From contig CAJTCS010000007.1 in assembly GCA_910574995.1 (NCBI GenBank), forward strand, positions 124,001 through 188,000: 64,000 nucleotides of DNA, read 5' to 3'. The notes beneath the pieces are model-generated. The model was not told the origin of the DNA. It worked only from the letters and a program-made list of their open reading frames with translations, and ran no database searches. Of the stretch, positions 43,855 to 52,256 are shown one piece after another; positions within the stretch are counted from its first letter, which is position 1; every line of letters begins with the position of its first letter. This DNA is from Oscillospiraceae bacterium (GTDB lineage Bacteria; Bacillota; Clostridia; Oscillospirales; Acutalibacteraceae). The position numbers were made by a program, and so were the translations under genes.

Positions 43855-44886
43855 TCACAATAGAAGCGGCACCACGTTTACCAGCAGGAAATAACACACG
43901 AACATGCACACGGCAATGGCCGTGTTTACCCCGCCGCTGGCTTCCAAAGCAGCGGCCTGGCCGCCAGGGTCCCCCAATGATTTGGCCTGCCGTACCGTCC
44001 GTACACAGTGGCGCAGGTACATCTTGTTGCCCCGCACCCCTACTACGATCATCACGGCCAGCATGGCGGCTAGGCATAGAAGGGGTAGGGATATCTGCAG
44101 GTATAGCATGGGGTCCTGGGCCAGCAGCTGGGTCATGGCCAGCATCTGTTCGTTGGTGGGGTTGAAGCCCTGGGAGGCGTCCATCCCCACCTGTTCCATC
44201 AAGCCCAGCAGCACGGGGGAGGAGATGAACACAGTGACGCACAGGTAACACAGGTAAATGCAGAACATCAGCCCCGTAACGATGGCCCCGTATTTATATT
44301 GCTTCCGGTACAGCATCCAGGCCCCAGAGAACAGGAACGCCGAAACGTTAAACTTGTTGCACCCGGTCTGCTTGATATAGCGGAATACTGGCATATAATA
44401 AGCGGTGTTCTGCTTCACCAGCTTCGAGACGTCCCCAAAGGTCACGCCCTCGTCCAAGGGTTCCGCCGGGCTTACGCCGCCCATGGGGTCGAAAGCAAAG
44501 GGCGGCACCACCCCGCCGTATGCGTTGCGCTGGGGCGGGGCCCCTTGCCCCGGGGTATAAGGGGGCGCGTCCCCCCGGCCCTGGGAAGGGCCCCCCAGCA
44601 GAGATGTGCCGCAGCGGTTGCAAAACAGGGCGCTGTGGGCGTTCAAGGTGCCGCACACAGGGCATTCCTGGTCCTTAATCTCCGCGCTGGGCTCCTGGGC
44701 CTTGGGCGGGGCGGGGGGCTCCCACTCCTTCCCGGCCTCATGCAGGCTGTCAAATATGCACTTGCCCTCTTGCTGATAGCAGGCCCGATGGTAAGGCGCG
44801 CCGCACTGGGGGCAGACGACCACGTCGTCCGCCTGGCGGAAAGGCACGCCGCACACAGGGCATTTTACACCGGTATAATCTAGCAT
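43855..44886 (-). CDS. RING/zinc-ribbon membrane protein with DUF2628-like region
   Basis: The N-terminus has a RING-like four-Cys/His cluster (CPVCGVPFRQADDVVVCPQC and the following YHRAC) and a second zinc ribbon (CPVCGTLNAHSALFCNRC). A Pro/Gly-rich linker follows, then a DUF2628-like part (FNVSAFLFSGAWMLYRKQYKYG) with about three transmembrane segments to the C-terminus. The role is unknown. Start: ATG 44886 lies 12 bp after AAGAAGGA; ATG 44898 would be directly on top of it. 343 aa. Confidence 0.8.
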   Translation of the reverse strand: MLDYTGVKCPVCGVPFRQADDVVVCPQCGAPYHRACYQQEGKCIFDSLHEAGKEWEPPAPPKAQEPSAEIKDQECPVCGTLNAHSALFCNRCGTSLLGGPSQGRGDAPPYTPGQGAPPQRNAYGGVVPPFAFDPMGGVSPAEPLDEGVTFGDVSKLVKQNTAYYMPVFRYIKQTGCNKFNVSAFLFSGAWMLYRKQYKYGAIVTGLMFCIYLCYLCVTVFISSPVLLGLMEQVGMDASQGFNPTNEQMLAMTQLLAQDPMLYLQISLPLLCLAAMLAVMIVVGVRGNKMYLRHCVRTVRQAKSLGDPGGQAAALEASGGVNTAIAVCMFVCYFLLVNVVPLLL

Positions 44887-45088
44887 CGCCAAAGCCATTC
44901 CTTCTTTGAAATCACGGATAACCGGAACTGGGTGTCCGTTTCTGTTTATTGTACACGATTCTTCTAAAAAGCGCAATGCAATCGGATTTAATTTTCATTC
45001 TGTTAATAATTTGTTTGCAAAAAACCGGGAAATCCCCCTGCCCCCAGTCCTGTCTGGCAAGGAATGGGCTTTTTCCCGGCGATTGCCC

Positions 45089-45117
45089 TTGCAGTCCTGG
45101 CGCTTCTGTGATAAAAT
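45089..45117 (+). promoter_or_regulatory. SigmaA promoter for the nusB-xse-ispA block
   Basis: TTGCAG (45089-45094), a 17-bp spacer and TAAAAT (45112-45117), 62 bp before the nusB start and divergent from the zinc-ribbon membrane gene. Confidence 0.7.
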
Positions 45118-45178
45118 GCAAAGGAGAATTTACATTTTTTGGGGAAGACCAGGAGGGAAGGGGCCGGGTGAATCGAGT

Positions 45179-45640
45179 ATGACGAGACGGGAAGCAAGGG
45201 AGCAGGCATTCTGCCTGTTGTTCGAGCAAGCGGTGTGCGGGGAGAAAATGGAGGAGATCGTGCATGCTGCCCACGAGGCCCGGGACTTTATCCCGGACGC
45301 TTTTGCGGAAGAGGTGGCACTGGGGGTCGAGGAAAGGCAGGAAGAGCTGGACCAGGTAATCAGCGGGAATATACGGGGCTGGAGCCTGCGCCGGCTTTCC
45401 AAGGTGGCGCTGGCTTTGCTGCGCCTGGCTGTGTTCGAGATGCTGTACCAGCCGGGCATCCCCGTCAGCGTGTCCATCAACGAGGCGGTGGAGCTGGCCA
45501 AGACCTACGGCGGCAAGGACGACGCCCCCTATATCAACGGGGTCTTGTCGGCGGTGGCAAAGCAACACGGGCCCAAGGAAGAGGGCAAGCCCCAGGAAAA
45601 AACGGCTTTGGCCTCTCCTTCGCCGGAAACGCCGGTGTAA
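45179..45640 (+). CDS. nusB: Transcription antitermination protein NusB
   Basis: All-helical NusB binds boxA RNA with ribosomal protein S10 in rRNA transcription. TRREAREQAFCLLFEQ at the start and SINEAVELAKTYGGKDDAPYINGVLSAV near the end are diagnostic. 153 aa with a Lys/Glu/Pro-rich tail. ATG at 45179 is chosen since homology starts there, although the ribosome site is weak (GGGTGA); the frame is open to 44906. Confidence 0.93.
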   Translation: MTRREAREQAFCLLFEQAVCGEKMEEIVHAAHEARDFIPDAFAEEVALGVEERQEELDQVISGNIRGWSLRRLSKVALALLRLAVFEMLYQPGIPVSVSINEAVELAKTYGGKDDAPYINGVLSAVAKQHGPKEEGKPQEKTALASPSPETPV

Positions 45641-45657
45641 AAATAAGGAGGGAGGCC

Positions 45658-46581
45658 ATGCGTTGCCTAGGGATCGATACCAGCAATTATACCACCTCCG
45701 CCGCCATATACGGCGGGGAGGTACTGTGCAGCCAGCGGATGCTGCTGCCGGTAAAGCCAGGGGAAAAGGGCCTGCGCCAAAGCGACGCGGTGTTCCACCA
45801 CGTGCGCCAGCTGCCTCAGGTGCTGGCCGCGGCCCTGGGGCAGGTTGGCCCGATGGACGCGGTGGGGGCTTCCGTGTCCCCCCGCAGCGGGGCCGATTCC
45901 TATATGCCCTGTTTCCTGGTAGGCAAGGGCTTCGCCCAGGCGCTGGGGGCGGCCTGGGGCGTGCCGGTATACTTTTTTTCCCACCAGCAGGGGCACCTGG
46001 CGGCCGCGCTGTATTCGGCGGGGCAGCTGGCCGCCTTGGACGGGGAATTCCTGGCGTTCCATGTTTCCGGCGGCACCACAGAGGCCTTACTGGTCCGCCC
46101 AGGCGGGGACGGCCTGCCCCAGGCGGAACGGGTGGCGCAATCCTTAGACCTGAAGGCTGGCCAGGCGGTAGACCGGGTGGGGGTCATGCTGGGGCTGCCC
46201 TTCCCTTGCGGGCCAGGGCTGGAAAAAATGGCCCTGCGCTGGGAGGGGGCGGTTTCTGTGCGCCCGTCTATGAAAGGGGCCGACTGCTCCCTTTCCGGCG
46301 TTGAAAACCAGTGCAAAAGGCTCTTGTCCCAGGGCAGGCCCCCCGAGGAGGTTGCCCGCACCTGCATAGAGGCTGTCGGCGCGGCCTTGGATAAAATGTG
46401 CGGGGCCCTGTTGCGGGAGTACGGCCCTTTGCCGGTGCTGTTTGCCGGGGGCGTGTGCTCCAACAGCATTTTGCGTGAGAAGCTCTCGGGGAAATACGGA
46501 GGGTGGTTCGCCGCGCCAGAGTTTTCCTCTGACAACGGCGCCGGGCCCGCCATCCTGGCTTATAGGAAAAGGATGCTGTAA
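45658..46581 (+). CDS. TsaD/Kae1-family (peptidase M22) paralogue
   Basis: ASKHA-fold protein of the TsaD/Kae1 type: LGIDTSNYTTSAAIYGG start, a HxxxH metal motif in SHQQGHLAAALYS, and GGTTEAL and AGGVCSNSILR phosphate-binding segments. At 307 aa it is shorter than true TsaD (about 340). It is a paralogue often seen beside nusB or xseA in Clostridia, so I do not assign tRNA-t6A synthesis. GGAGGGAGG ribosome site. Confidence 0.85.
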   Translation: MRCLGIDTSNYTTSAAIYGGEVLCSQRMLLPVKPGEKGLRQSDAVFHHVRQLPQVLAAALGQVGPMDAVGASVSPRSGADSYMPCFLVGKGFAQALGAAWGVPVYFFSHQQGHLAAALYSAGQLAALDGEFLAFHVSGGTTEALLVRPGGDGLPQAERVAQSLDLKAGQAVDRVGVMLGLPFPCGPGLEKMALRWEGAVSVRPSMKGADCSLSGVENQCKRLLSQGRPPEEVARTCIEAVGAALDKMCGALLREYGPLPVLFAGGVCSNSILREKLSGKYGGWFAAPEFSSDNGAGPAILAYRKRML

Positions 46582-46617
46582 AAATAGCTAAAGAAAGGGG
46601 CGGTACCGGGCGCGGAA

Positions 46618-46639
46618 GGCGGGGCATCCCACGCCTTTT
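46618..46639 (+). terminator. Possible short terminator after the M22 gene
   Basis: GGCGGGG (46618-46624) pairs with CCC-A-CGCC (46628-46635) with one bulged A and a tiny CAT loop, followed by TTTTG. The rest of the gap to xseA holds nothing clear. Confidence 0.35.
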
Positions 46640-46672
46640 GTACAGCGCCCATATCGCGCGGCGGTGTTTTTT

Positions 46673-47896
46673 ATGAAGCCCACTGTGCTCACCGTATCCC
46701 AGGTGAATTTTTTTGTCAAATCCCTTTTAGAGGGGGATGGCCGTTTAAGCGGGCTGTGCGTGGCCGGGGAGGTCTCCAACCTGGCTGGGCAGTATCGGTC
46801 TGGCCACGTATATTTCTCCTTGAAGGACCAAAAGTCCGTGCTGCGGTGCGTCATGTTCGCGCCCGCTGCCCGGCGGCTGCGCTTTTCCCCCCAGAACGGC
46901 ATGGGGGTGGTGGCGCGCGGCCGGGTGTCAGTGTACGAGCCTACCGGCCAGTACCAGCTGTACGTGGAGGACCTGCAGCCAGACGGGGTGGGGGCCTTAG
47001 CCCTCGCCTATGAACAGCTACGGGACAAGCTGGCCGCCGAGGGCCTTTTTGACCAGGCGCGCAAGCGCCCCTTGCCGCCATATCCAGAACGGATCGGTGT
47101 CGTCACCTCCCCCAGCGGCGCGGCGGTGCGGGATATCCTGCAGGTAACGGCCCGGCGCTGGCCAGTGGCGGAAATCGTGTTCTGCCCGGTGCTGGTGCAG
47201 GGGGAAGGGGCCCCTGCCCAGCTTACGGCCGCCATAGAAGCCTTGGGGCGGTCCCATGCCTGCGACGTGGCGATCGTTGGACGGGGGGGCGGGTCTATGG
47301 AGGACCTATGGGCCTTTAACGACGAGGCGCTGGCCCGGGCGGTGGCAGGCTGCCCCATCCCAGTGGTGTCGGCGGTGGGGCACGAGACAGACTTCACCAT
47401 CTGCGACTTTGCCGCCGACCTGCGGGCCCCTACCCCCAGCGCCGCCGCCGAACTGTGTACACCGGATATATTGGAAGAGCGCCAGCGGGTACGGGCTTTC
47501 TCCCGGTATTTCCAAGAAGGGGCCCGGGATCACCTGGCTTATCTGCGGCAAAGCGTGGATATCCTGGCAAAAGAGTCCCCGTTGGGGCGGCCGGAGGCCC
47601 TGGTGCGGGCCCGCCGGGAAAAGCTGCGGGGCCTTACCGCCAGGCTGGCTGAAGGCGCGGGGGAAGGTGTCGGCAGGGGCCGGAACGCCCTTTCGCTGCT
47701 GGCCGGGAAGCTGGATAGCTTAAGCCCTTTGCGGGTGCTGTCCCGGGGCTATTCGGTGGTATACGATGGGTCTGGGCGTCCGGTACGGGAGGCGGCGGCC
47801 TTGCAGCCTGGGGACGCGGTGTCCATCCGGCTGGCAAAAGGAAGCGTCCAGGCGGAAATTATAGGGAGTATCCCGCCGGGAAACCGGGGAAAATAA
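46673..47896 (+). CDS. xseA: Exodeoxyribonuclease VII large subunit
   Basis: Catalytic subunit degrading single-stranded DNA. OB-fold N-terminus (VLTVSQVNFFVKSLLEGD, VAGEVSNLAGQYRSGHVYFSLKD), catalytic core (RIGVVTSPSGAAVRDILQV, VGRGGGSMEDLWAFNDE, VVSAVGHETDFTI) and a coiled-coil C-terminus. 407 aa is normal. Start at ATG 46673; the frame also allows GTG at 46664. The ribosome site is poor. Confidence 0.94.
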   Translation: MKPTVLTVSQVNFFVKSLLEGDGRLSGLCVAGEVSNLAGQYRSGHVYFSLKDQKSVLRCVMFAPAARRLRFSPQNGMGVVARGRVSVYEPTGQYQLYVEDLQPDGVGALALAYEQLRDKLAAEGLFDQARKRPLPPYPERIGVVTSPSGAAVRDILQVTARRWPVAEIVFCPVLVQGEGAPAQLTAAIEALGRSHACDVAIVGRGGGSMEDLWAFNDEALARAVAGCPIPVVSAVGHETDFTICDFAADLRAPTPSAAAELCTPDILEERQRVRAFSRYFQEGARDHLAYLRQSVDILAKESPLGRPEALVRARREKLRGLTARLAEGAGEGVGRGRNALSLLAGKLDSLSPLRVLSRGYSVVYDGSGRPVREAAALQPGDAVSIRLAKGSVQAEIIGSIPPGNRGK

Positions 47897-47926
47897 GGGT
47901 GGGCCCATGGAAGGGGAGTGTATTGT

Positions 47927-48139
47927 ATGCCAGCAAAGGCAAAGCCCAAGTTTGAAGAGGCTATGGCCCGGCTGCGGGAAATCGTGGAGAAGCTGGAAAG
48001 CGGGGAAGAGCCCCTGGAAAGCGCCATGGCGCTGTTCGAGGAGGGGGCCCGGCTTTCGGCCCAATGCTATGAGACCCTGGAAAAGGCCGAGCAAAAGCTT
48101 TCCAGCCTGCCAGGGCTGAGGGAGGAAGAGGATGACTGA
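47927..48139 (+). CDS. xseB: Exodeoxyribonuclease VII small subunit
   Basis: 70-aa helical hairpin protein that binds XseA. FEEAMARLREIVEKLESGEEPLESAMALFEEGARL is the family core in shorter written pieces, here complete. ATG at 47927 follows AAGGGGAG by about 8 bp. The last 8 bp overlap ispA. Confidence 0.93.
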   Translation: MPAKAKPKFEEAMARLREIVEKLESGEEPLESAMALFEEGARLSAQCYETLEKAEQKLSSLPGLREEEDD

Positions 48140-49007
48140 GAAACTGCGGATGTATTTGGATCAAATCGGCCCGGCGCTGGAACGGGCCCTTCCAGCCCCA
48201 GCGCCCGGCGATCCCGCCGGCCAGGTCGCGGAGGCTATGCGGTACAGCCTGCTGTGCGGGGGCAAGCGGGTGCGGGCAGTCTTGGCGCTGGCCTTCTGTG
48301 AATTGTGCGGAGGGAGCCCGGCCCGGGCGCTTCCCTTTGCCTGCGCCGTGGAAATGGTGCACACGTACTCCCTCATCCACGACGACATGCCCTGCATGGA
48401 CGACGACGACCTGCGCCGGGGCCGCCCTGCCAACCATAAGGTATACGGCGAGGCCATGGCCCTGTTGGCCGGGGACGGCTTGCTGACCCTGGCTTTCGAG
48501 ACGGCCCTGTCCTTCCCAGACCCCGCCGGGGCCGCCCAGGGGGCGCGTGCGTTGGCCCAGCTGGCCGGGTATCGCGGCATGGTAGGGGGCCAGTGTATCG
48601 ACCTGGATTCGGAAGGGGGAGAGCCTGCCCTAGAGCTGCTGCAGGCCATGGACCAGGGCAAGACCGTGGCCCTGATTGCCGCCGCCTGCCGCATGGGTTG
48701 TATCGCCGCCGGCGCGGGGGACCGGGAGCTGGAAGCGGCGGGCCGTTACGCCCAGGGGGTTGGCATGGCTTTCCAGCTGCGGGACGACGTCCTGGACGTG
48801 CAGGGCAGCGCGGAAAAACTGGGGAAGAACACCGGTATGGACGCCGCCCGGGACAAACGGAATTACGTTTCCCTGTTGGGTGTAGAGGAGGCACAGCGGC
48901 TGGTACACGCCTATACGGAGGAAGCCCTGAAGGCCCTTGCGGATTTCCCCGGCGACAGCGGCTTTTTGCGGGGCTTTGCCCTGTCCCTGGCTGGCCGGGA
49001 GAGCTGA
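48132..49007 (+). CDS. ispA: Polyprenyl (farnesyl/geranyl) diphosphate synthase
   Basis: Condenses isopentenyl and allylic diphosphates. First aspartate-rich motif DDMPCMDDDD near residue 85 (with the two-residue insertion typical of short-chain bacterial enzymes), preceded by GGKRVRAVL; second motif QLRDDVLDVQG near residue 220. 291 aa. It belongs to the nusB-xseA-xseB-ispA chain; dxs, which often follows, is replaced by a pseudouridine synthase gene here. Confidence 0.93.
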   Translation: MTEKLRMYLDQIGPALERALPAPAPGDPAGQVAEAMRYSLLCGGKRVRAVLALAFCELCGGSPARALPFACAVEMVHTYSLIHDDMPCMDDDDLRRGRPANHKVYGEAMALLAGDGLLTLAFETALSFPDPAGAAQGARALAQLAGYRGMVGGQCIDLDSEGGEPALELLQAMDQGKTVALIAAACRMGCIAAGAGDRELEAAGRYAQGVGMAFQLRDDVLDVQGSAEKLGKNTGMDAARDKRNYVSLLGVEEAQRLVHAYTEEALKALADFPGDSGFLRGFALSLAGRES

Positions 49008-49927
49008 TGCGCCTGTTGCGTTATACCGTCCCGCCGGGATGGGAGGGCGCGTCTGTAAAGGACTTCGCCCAAAAGCGGTTGGGGTTTTCCAGCCGGGTGC
49101 TGGCCCAGCAGAAGCGTATACCCGGAGGCGTCACCCAAAACGGCATGCCTGTGTTCACCACGGCGCGGCTCCATGCCGGGGACGAGCTGGCTTTCGCCCT
49201 TCCAGAGGAGGCAGCGGGGTATCCCGCCGCCCCTTTGCCCCTGGCCGTGCTGTGGGAGAGCGGGGATTACCTCATTGTAGACAAGCCCGCCTGGATGCCC
49301 ATGCACCCTTCCCCAGGCCACGACCGGGACAGCCTTTTGCATGCTGTGGCCTATTATTACGGCCAGACGGGCCAATCCCACCGGGTATGCCCCCTGTACC
49401 GCCTGGATAAGGATACCAGCGGCCTGGCAGCCCTGGGCAAGCACCGGCTGGCAGCCTGCGCCGTTGCTGTGGAAAAGCGGTATTTCGCCGTTTGCCAGGG
49501 GGGCCTTTCCGGCAGCGGGACGGTCGATGTCCCCATTGGGCTGGAGCCGGGCAGTAAGATCAAGCGCGCATGCGGCGCGGGCCAGCGCGCTGTGACCCAT
49601 TGGCAGGCAGTGTGCGCCGCCAACGGCCATACCCTGTGCGCCATCCGTCTGGAAACCGGCCGTACCCACCAGATACGGGCCCATTTTGCCTACATGGGCC
49701 ATCCCCTTGCCGGCGACGACTTATATGGCGGCAGCTTGGCCCTGATAGGGCGGCAGGCGTTGCACTGCGGCTGGCTGGCCCTATCCAGCCCGGCCCTGGC
49801 CGTGCCCGGGCCCCTGACATGCCCGTTCCCGGCCGGCCTGCGGGCCGCGTTCCCTTGGTTGCCGCCTGTAGAGCAAACCCTTTCCTGCCTGCCAGGCCTA
49901 GAGAACGTCCCTCCCAATAAAAAATAA
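49007..49927 (+). CDS. RluA-family pseudouridine synthase
   Basis: Catalytic Asp in YRLDKDTSGL; LETGRTHQIRAHFAYMGHPLAGDDLYGG is the family RluA C-terminal block. A short S4-like N-terminal region (residues 1-~65) precedes it. 306 aa. ATG at 49007 overlaps the ispA stop by one base (TGATG). Which rRNA or tRNA position it modifies cannot be told. Confidence 0.9.
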   Translation: MRLLRYTVPPGWEGASVKDFAQKRLGFSSRVLAQQKRIPGGVTQNGMPVFTTARLHAGDELAFALPEEAAGYPAAPLPLAVLWESGDYLIVDKPAWMPMHPSPGHDRDSLLHAVAYYYGQTGQSHRVCPLYRLDKDTSGLAALGKHRLAACAVAVEKRYFAVCQGGLSGSGTVDVPIGLEPGSKIKRACGAGQRAVTHWQAVCAANGHTLCAIRLETGRTHQIRAHFAYMGHPLAGDDLYGGSLALIGRQALHCGWLALSSPALAVPGPLTCPFPAGLRAAFPWLPPVEQTLSCLPGLENVPPNKK

Positions 49928-49976
49928 GAAAGGAACGGTACGGGGCTTTTGGGCCTGTACCGTAAGGGGCACGAAC

Positions 49977-50846
49977 ATGCCAGCTTGTTTGACACATTAC
50001 TTCTTTGCCCAGCGGCTTGCGCGGCTCATCCCCCAGGCCGGCGCGGCGGACCCTTGCGCCTATGCCTGGGGCGCCCAGGGCCCAGATTTCCTTTTCTGCC
50101 ACCGATATATGCGTTTTTTGGGATTCGGCAAGGGGGAGGGCCTGCAGGCCTATGGCAGCTTGCTTCATGAGACGAAGCCTTCCGCCACCCTGTCCGCCAT
50201 GCGGGGGTTTTTGCAGGCCCATCCCGACCCCTCTTACCGTGCGTATGTGCAGGGCTTTTTGTGCCATTATGCGCTGGATTCCACCGCCCATCCCTATGTA
50301 AACGCATTGGCCGGAGAGCTGGCCGCCCAGCGCCCCCAGGAAACCACAGGCTCTATGCACGGGGAGGTGGAATCGGCCTTGGATGCCATTGTCCTGCGCC
50401 GGGAGACGGGCAAGCTTCCCTCTGGGGTGAACCTGAAGCATATGTTCCCTAAGAATGAAGGGGTGCAAAGGCGCATCGCCAGGCTGTACCGCCAGGTGCT
50501 GGCAGATGTCTATCAGGCTGACGTGCCGGAGGAAGAGCTGCTTCACGCCACCAACGACGCCCATTTCGTCTTTGCCGCTGTGACAGACCGCACGGGCCTG
50601 AAACACAGGCTTTTCCAGCTGTTAGAACGGGGGAAGCCCCATGTGGTCGCCTCCCATATCGTGCCCCTGACCGAGCGGGACGACGTGGATTATGCTAACG
50701 TGCGGCGGCAGCCCTGGGGCCCGGAGAGCAGCCGCCTGGACTTTTTCCAGCTTTTCGACCAGGCCCTGGACAAGGCCCGGCAGCTGGTGGCAGGGTTCGA
50801 CACAGTCGACTTGGCCGTTGTTACCGAGGAAAAACCCTTTGGGTAA
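49977..50846 (+). CDS. Zinc-dependent phospholipase C-like protein
   Basis: Resembles the small zinc-dependent phospholipase C family: an N-terminal H (MPACLTHYFFAQ), GAQGPDFLF with Asp, an LLHETKP pair, the HYALDSTAHPYV metal motif near residue 97 and a later HGEVE. No signal peptide, unlike secreted Bacillus PLC, so it is cytoplasmic or its substrate differs. 289 aa. ATG at 49977 lies 47 bp after the preceding gene and is followed by a strong terminator. Confidence 0.78.
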   Translation: MPACLTHYFFAQRLARLIPQAGAADPCAYAWGAQGPDFLFCHRYMRFLGFGKGEGLQAYGSLLHETKPSATLSAMRGFLQAHPDPSYRAYVQGFLCHYALDSTAHPYVNALAGELAAQRPQETTGSMHGEVESALDAIVLRRETGKLPSGVNLKHMFPKNEGVQRRIARLYRQVLADVYQADVPEEELLHATNDAHFVFAAVTDRTGLKHRLFQLLERGKPHVVASHIVPLTERDDVDYANVRRQPWGPESSRLDFFQLFDQALDKARQLVAGFDTVDLAVVTEEKPFG

Positions 50847-50866
50847 AAGCCGGCCCTACGATTTGA

Positions 50867-50903
50867 GGGGAAGCCTGTCAGGATGGCAGGCTTCCCCTTT
50901 TTT
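50867..50903 (+). terminator. Strong intrinsic terminator
   Basis: GGGGAAGCCTG (50867-50877) pairs perfectly with CAGGCTTCCCC (50887-50897), followed by six T. Confidence 0.95.
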
Positions 50904-51020
50904 GCTGCCCGCACCTTTCCCACGCCCAGGCATATACTGAACAAGAGGCTGCTGGAAAGCAGGCTCTTGGCCTTTGGCGTATGCGCAGAGGCAATCCAGT
51001 TTTAGGAGGTAAGTATAGGC

Positions 51021-52184
51021 GTGAATATGAACCGATATTCAGGCTCATCGGCTTCCCCAGAGGGCATGTGCGGTTGCGGTCCGGTTCCGCCGCCTTGCAG
51101 TCCGCCGCCTTGTTGTCCGCCCCCTTGGCCACCCCGCCCCACCGGCACGGCAGGGCCTACCGGGCCTACCGGCCCCACTGGGGCTGCGGGCCCTACTGGC
51201 TCTACTGGGCCGATTGGCCCTACAGGCCCCACCGGCGCAAATGGCGGCACAGGCCCTACCGGCCCCATGGGCCCTACTGGGGCGAACGGCATCCCTGGGC
51301 CCACGGGCCCCAGAGGGGATACCGGCCCTGACGGGGCTGTGGGTGCAGCAGGGCCTATAGGCCCCACAGGCCCTATGGGCCCTGCGGGCGTGGCAGGCCC
51401 TACGGGGGCGACTGGCCTTGACGGTGTCACAGGCCCTACCGGCCCCACCGGCGTAACAGGCGCAACCGGTGCAGATGGCGTGACCGGCCCCACGGGCCCC
51501 ACAGGCGCAACCGGTGCGGATGGTGTAACCGGGCCCACAGGCCCTATGGGCCCTGCGGGCGTGGCAGGCCCTACGGGGGCGACCGGCCTTGACGGCGTCA
51601 CAGGCCCTACAGGCCCCACCGGCGTAACAGGCGCAACCGGTGCAGATGGCGTGACCGGCCCCACGGGCCCCACAGGCGCAACCGGTGCGGATGGCGTAAC
51701 CGGGCCCACAGGCCCTATGGGTCCAGCGGGCGTGGCAGGCCCTACGGGGGCGACCGGCCTTGACGGCGTCACAGGCCCTACCGGCCCCACCGGCGTAACA
51801 GGCGCAACCGGTGCAGATGGTGTGACCGGCCCCACGGGCCCCACAGGCGCAACCGGTGCAGATGGCGTAACCGGCCCCACAGGCCCTATGGGCCCTGCGG
51901 GCGTGGCAGGCCCTACGGGGGCGACCGGCCTTGACGGTATCACAGGCCCCACAGGCGCAACCGGTGCGGATGGTGTAACCGGCCCCACAGGCGCAGCCGG
52001 TGCGGATGGCGCAACCGGGCCCACAGGCCCCACGGGCCCAGCCCCCACCTTGACCATTGGTACGGTGACAACAGGCGCGCCCGGGACCCAGGCTGCGGCC
52101 ACAATTACAGGGACAGCGCCAAACTTTGTGTTGAACCTGACCATCCCTCAAGGCCCCACCGGCCCAGAAGGGGAAACCACATGA
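51021..52184 (+). CDS. Collagen-like (G-x-y repeat) surface protein, BclA-like
   Basis: A short N-terminus rich in Pro/Cys ([20 protein letters not shown]) is followed by about 100 Gly-x-y triplets, largely GPT, GAT, GVT and GLD, and a globular end ([14 protein letters not shown]...[12 protein letters not shown]) like the C-terminus of exosporium collagen-like proteins. Relatives are trimeric hair-like nap or spore-surface proteins, often O-glycosylated on Thr. No classical signal peptide, which fits assembly in the mother cell. GTG at 51021 is 9 bp after AGGAGGT; ATG at 51027 is 15 bp away. Middle part is built from perfect 171-bp repeats. A terminator follows. Confidence 0.88.
   Translation: MNMNRYSGSSASPEGMCGCGPVPPPCSPPPCCPPPWPPRPTGTAGPTGPTGPTGAAGPTGSTGPIGPTGPTGANGGTGPTGPMGPTGANGIPGPTGPRGDTGPDGAVGAAGPIGPTGPMGPAGVAGPTGATGLDGVTGPTGPTGVTGATGADGVTGPTGPTGATGADGVTGPTGPMGPAGVAGPTGATGLDGVTGPTGPTGVTGATGADGVTGPTGPTGATGADGVTGPTGPMGPAGVAGPTGATGLDGVTGPTGPTGVTGATGADGVTGPTGPTGATGADGVTGPTGPMGPAGVAGPTGATGLDGITGPTGATGADGVTGPTGAAGADGATGPTGPTGPAPTLTIGTVTTGAPGTQAAATITGTAPNFVLNLTIPQGPTGPEGETT
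51387..51955 (+). repeat. 171-bp tandem repeat inside the collagen-like gene
   Basis: GGC GTG GCA recurs at 51387, 51558, 51729 and 51900, exactly 171 bp apart: three full copies and one partial copy. Each codes 19 Gly-x-y triplets. Copies differ by only a few synonymous bases, which points to recent expansion or gene conversion. Confidence 0.95.
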
Positions 52185-52203
52185 TCTTTCGCCAGACCGG
52201 CGG

Positions 52204-52235
52204 GAAAGCCCCCCGAGCACGTTGGGGGCTTTCTT
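52204..52235 (+). terminator. Terminator after the collagen-like gene
   Basis: AAAGCCCCC (52205-52213) pairs with GGGGGCTTT (52224-52232), followed by CTTACTTA. The T run is short, so read-through into the glycosyltransferase gene 20 bp on is plausible. Confidence 0.7.
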
Positions 52236-52256
52236 ACTTAACGAGGGGGGACGCCC

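Noticed and set aside
51387-51955. Regular repeats resembling a CRISPR array
   Set aside because: Repeats are 171 bp, in frame, without unique spacers and code Gly-x-y triplets; no cas genes are near.
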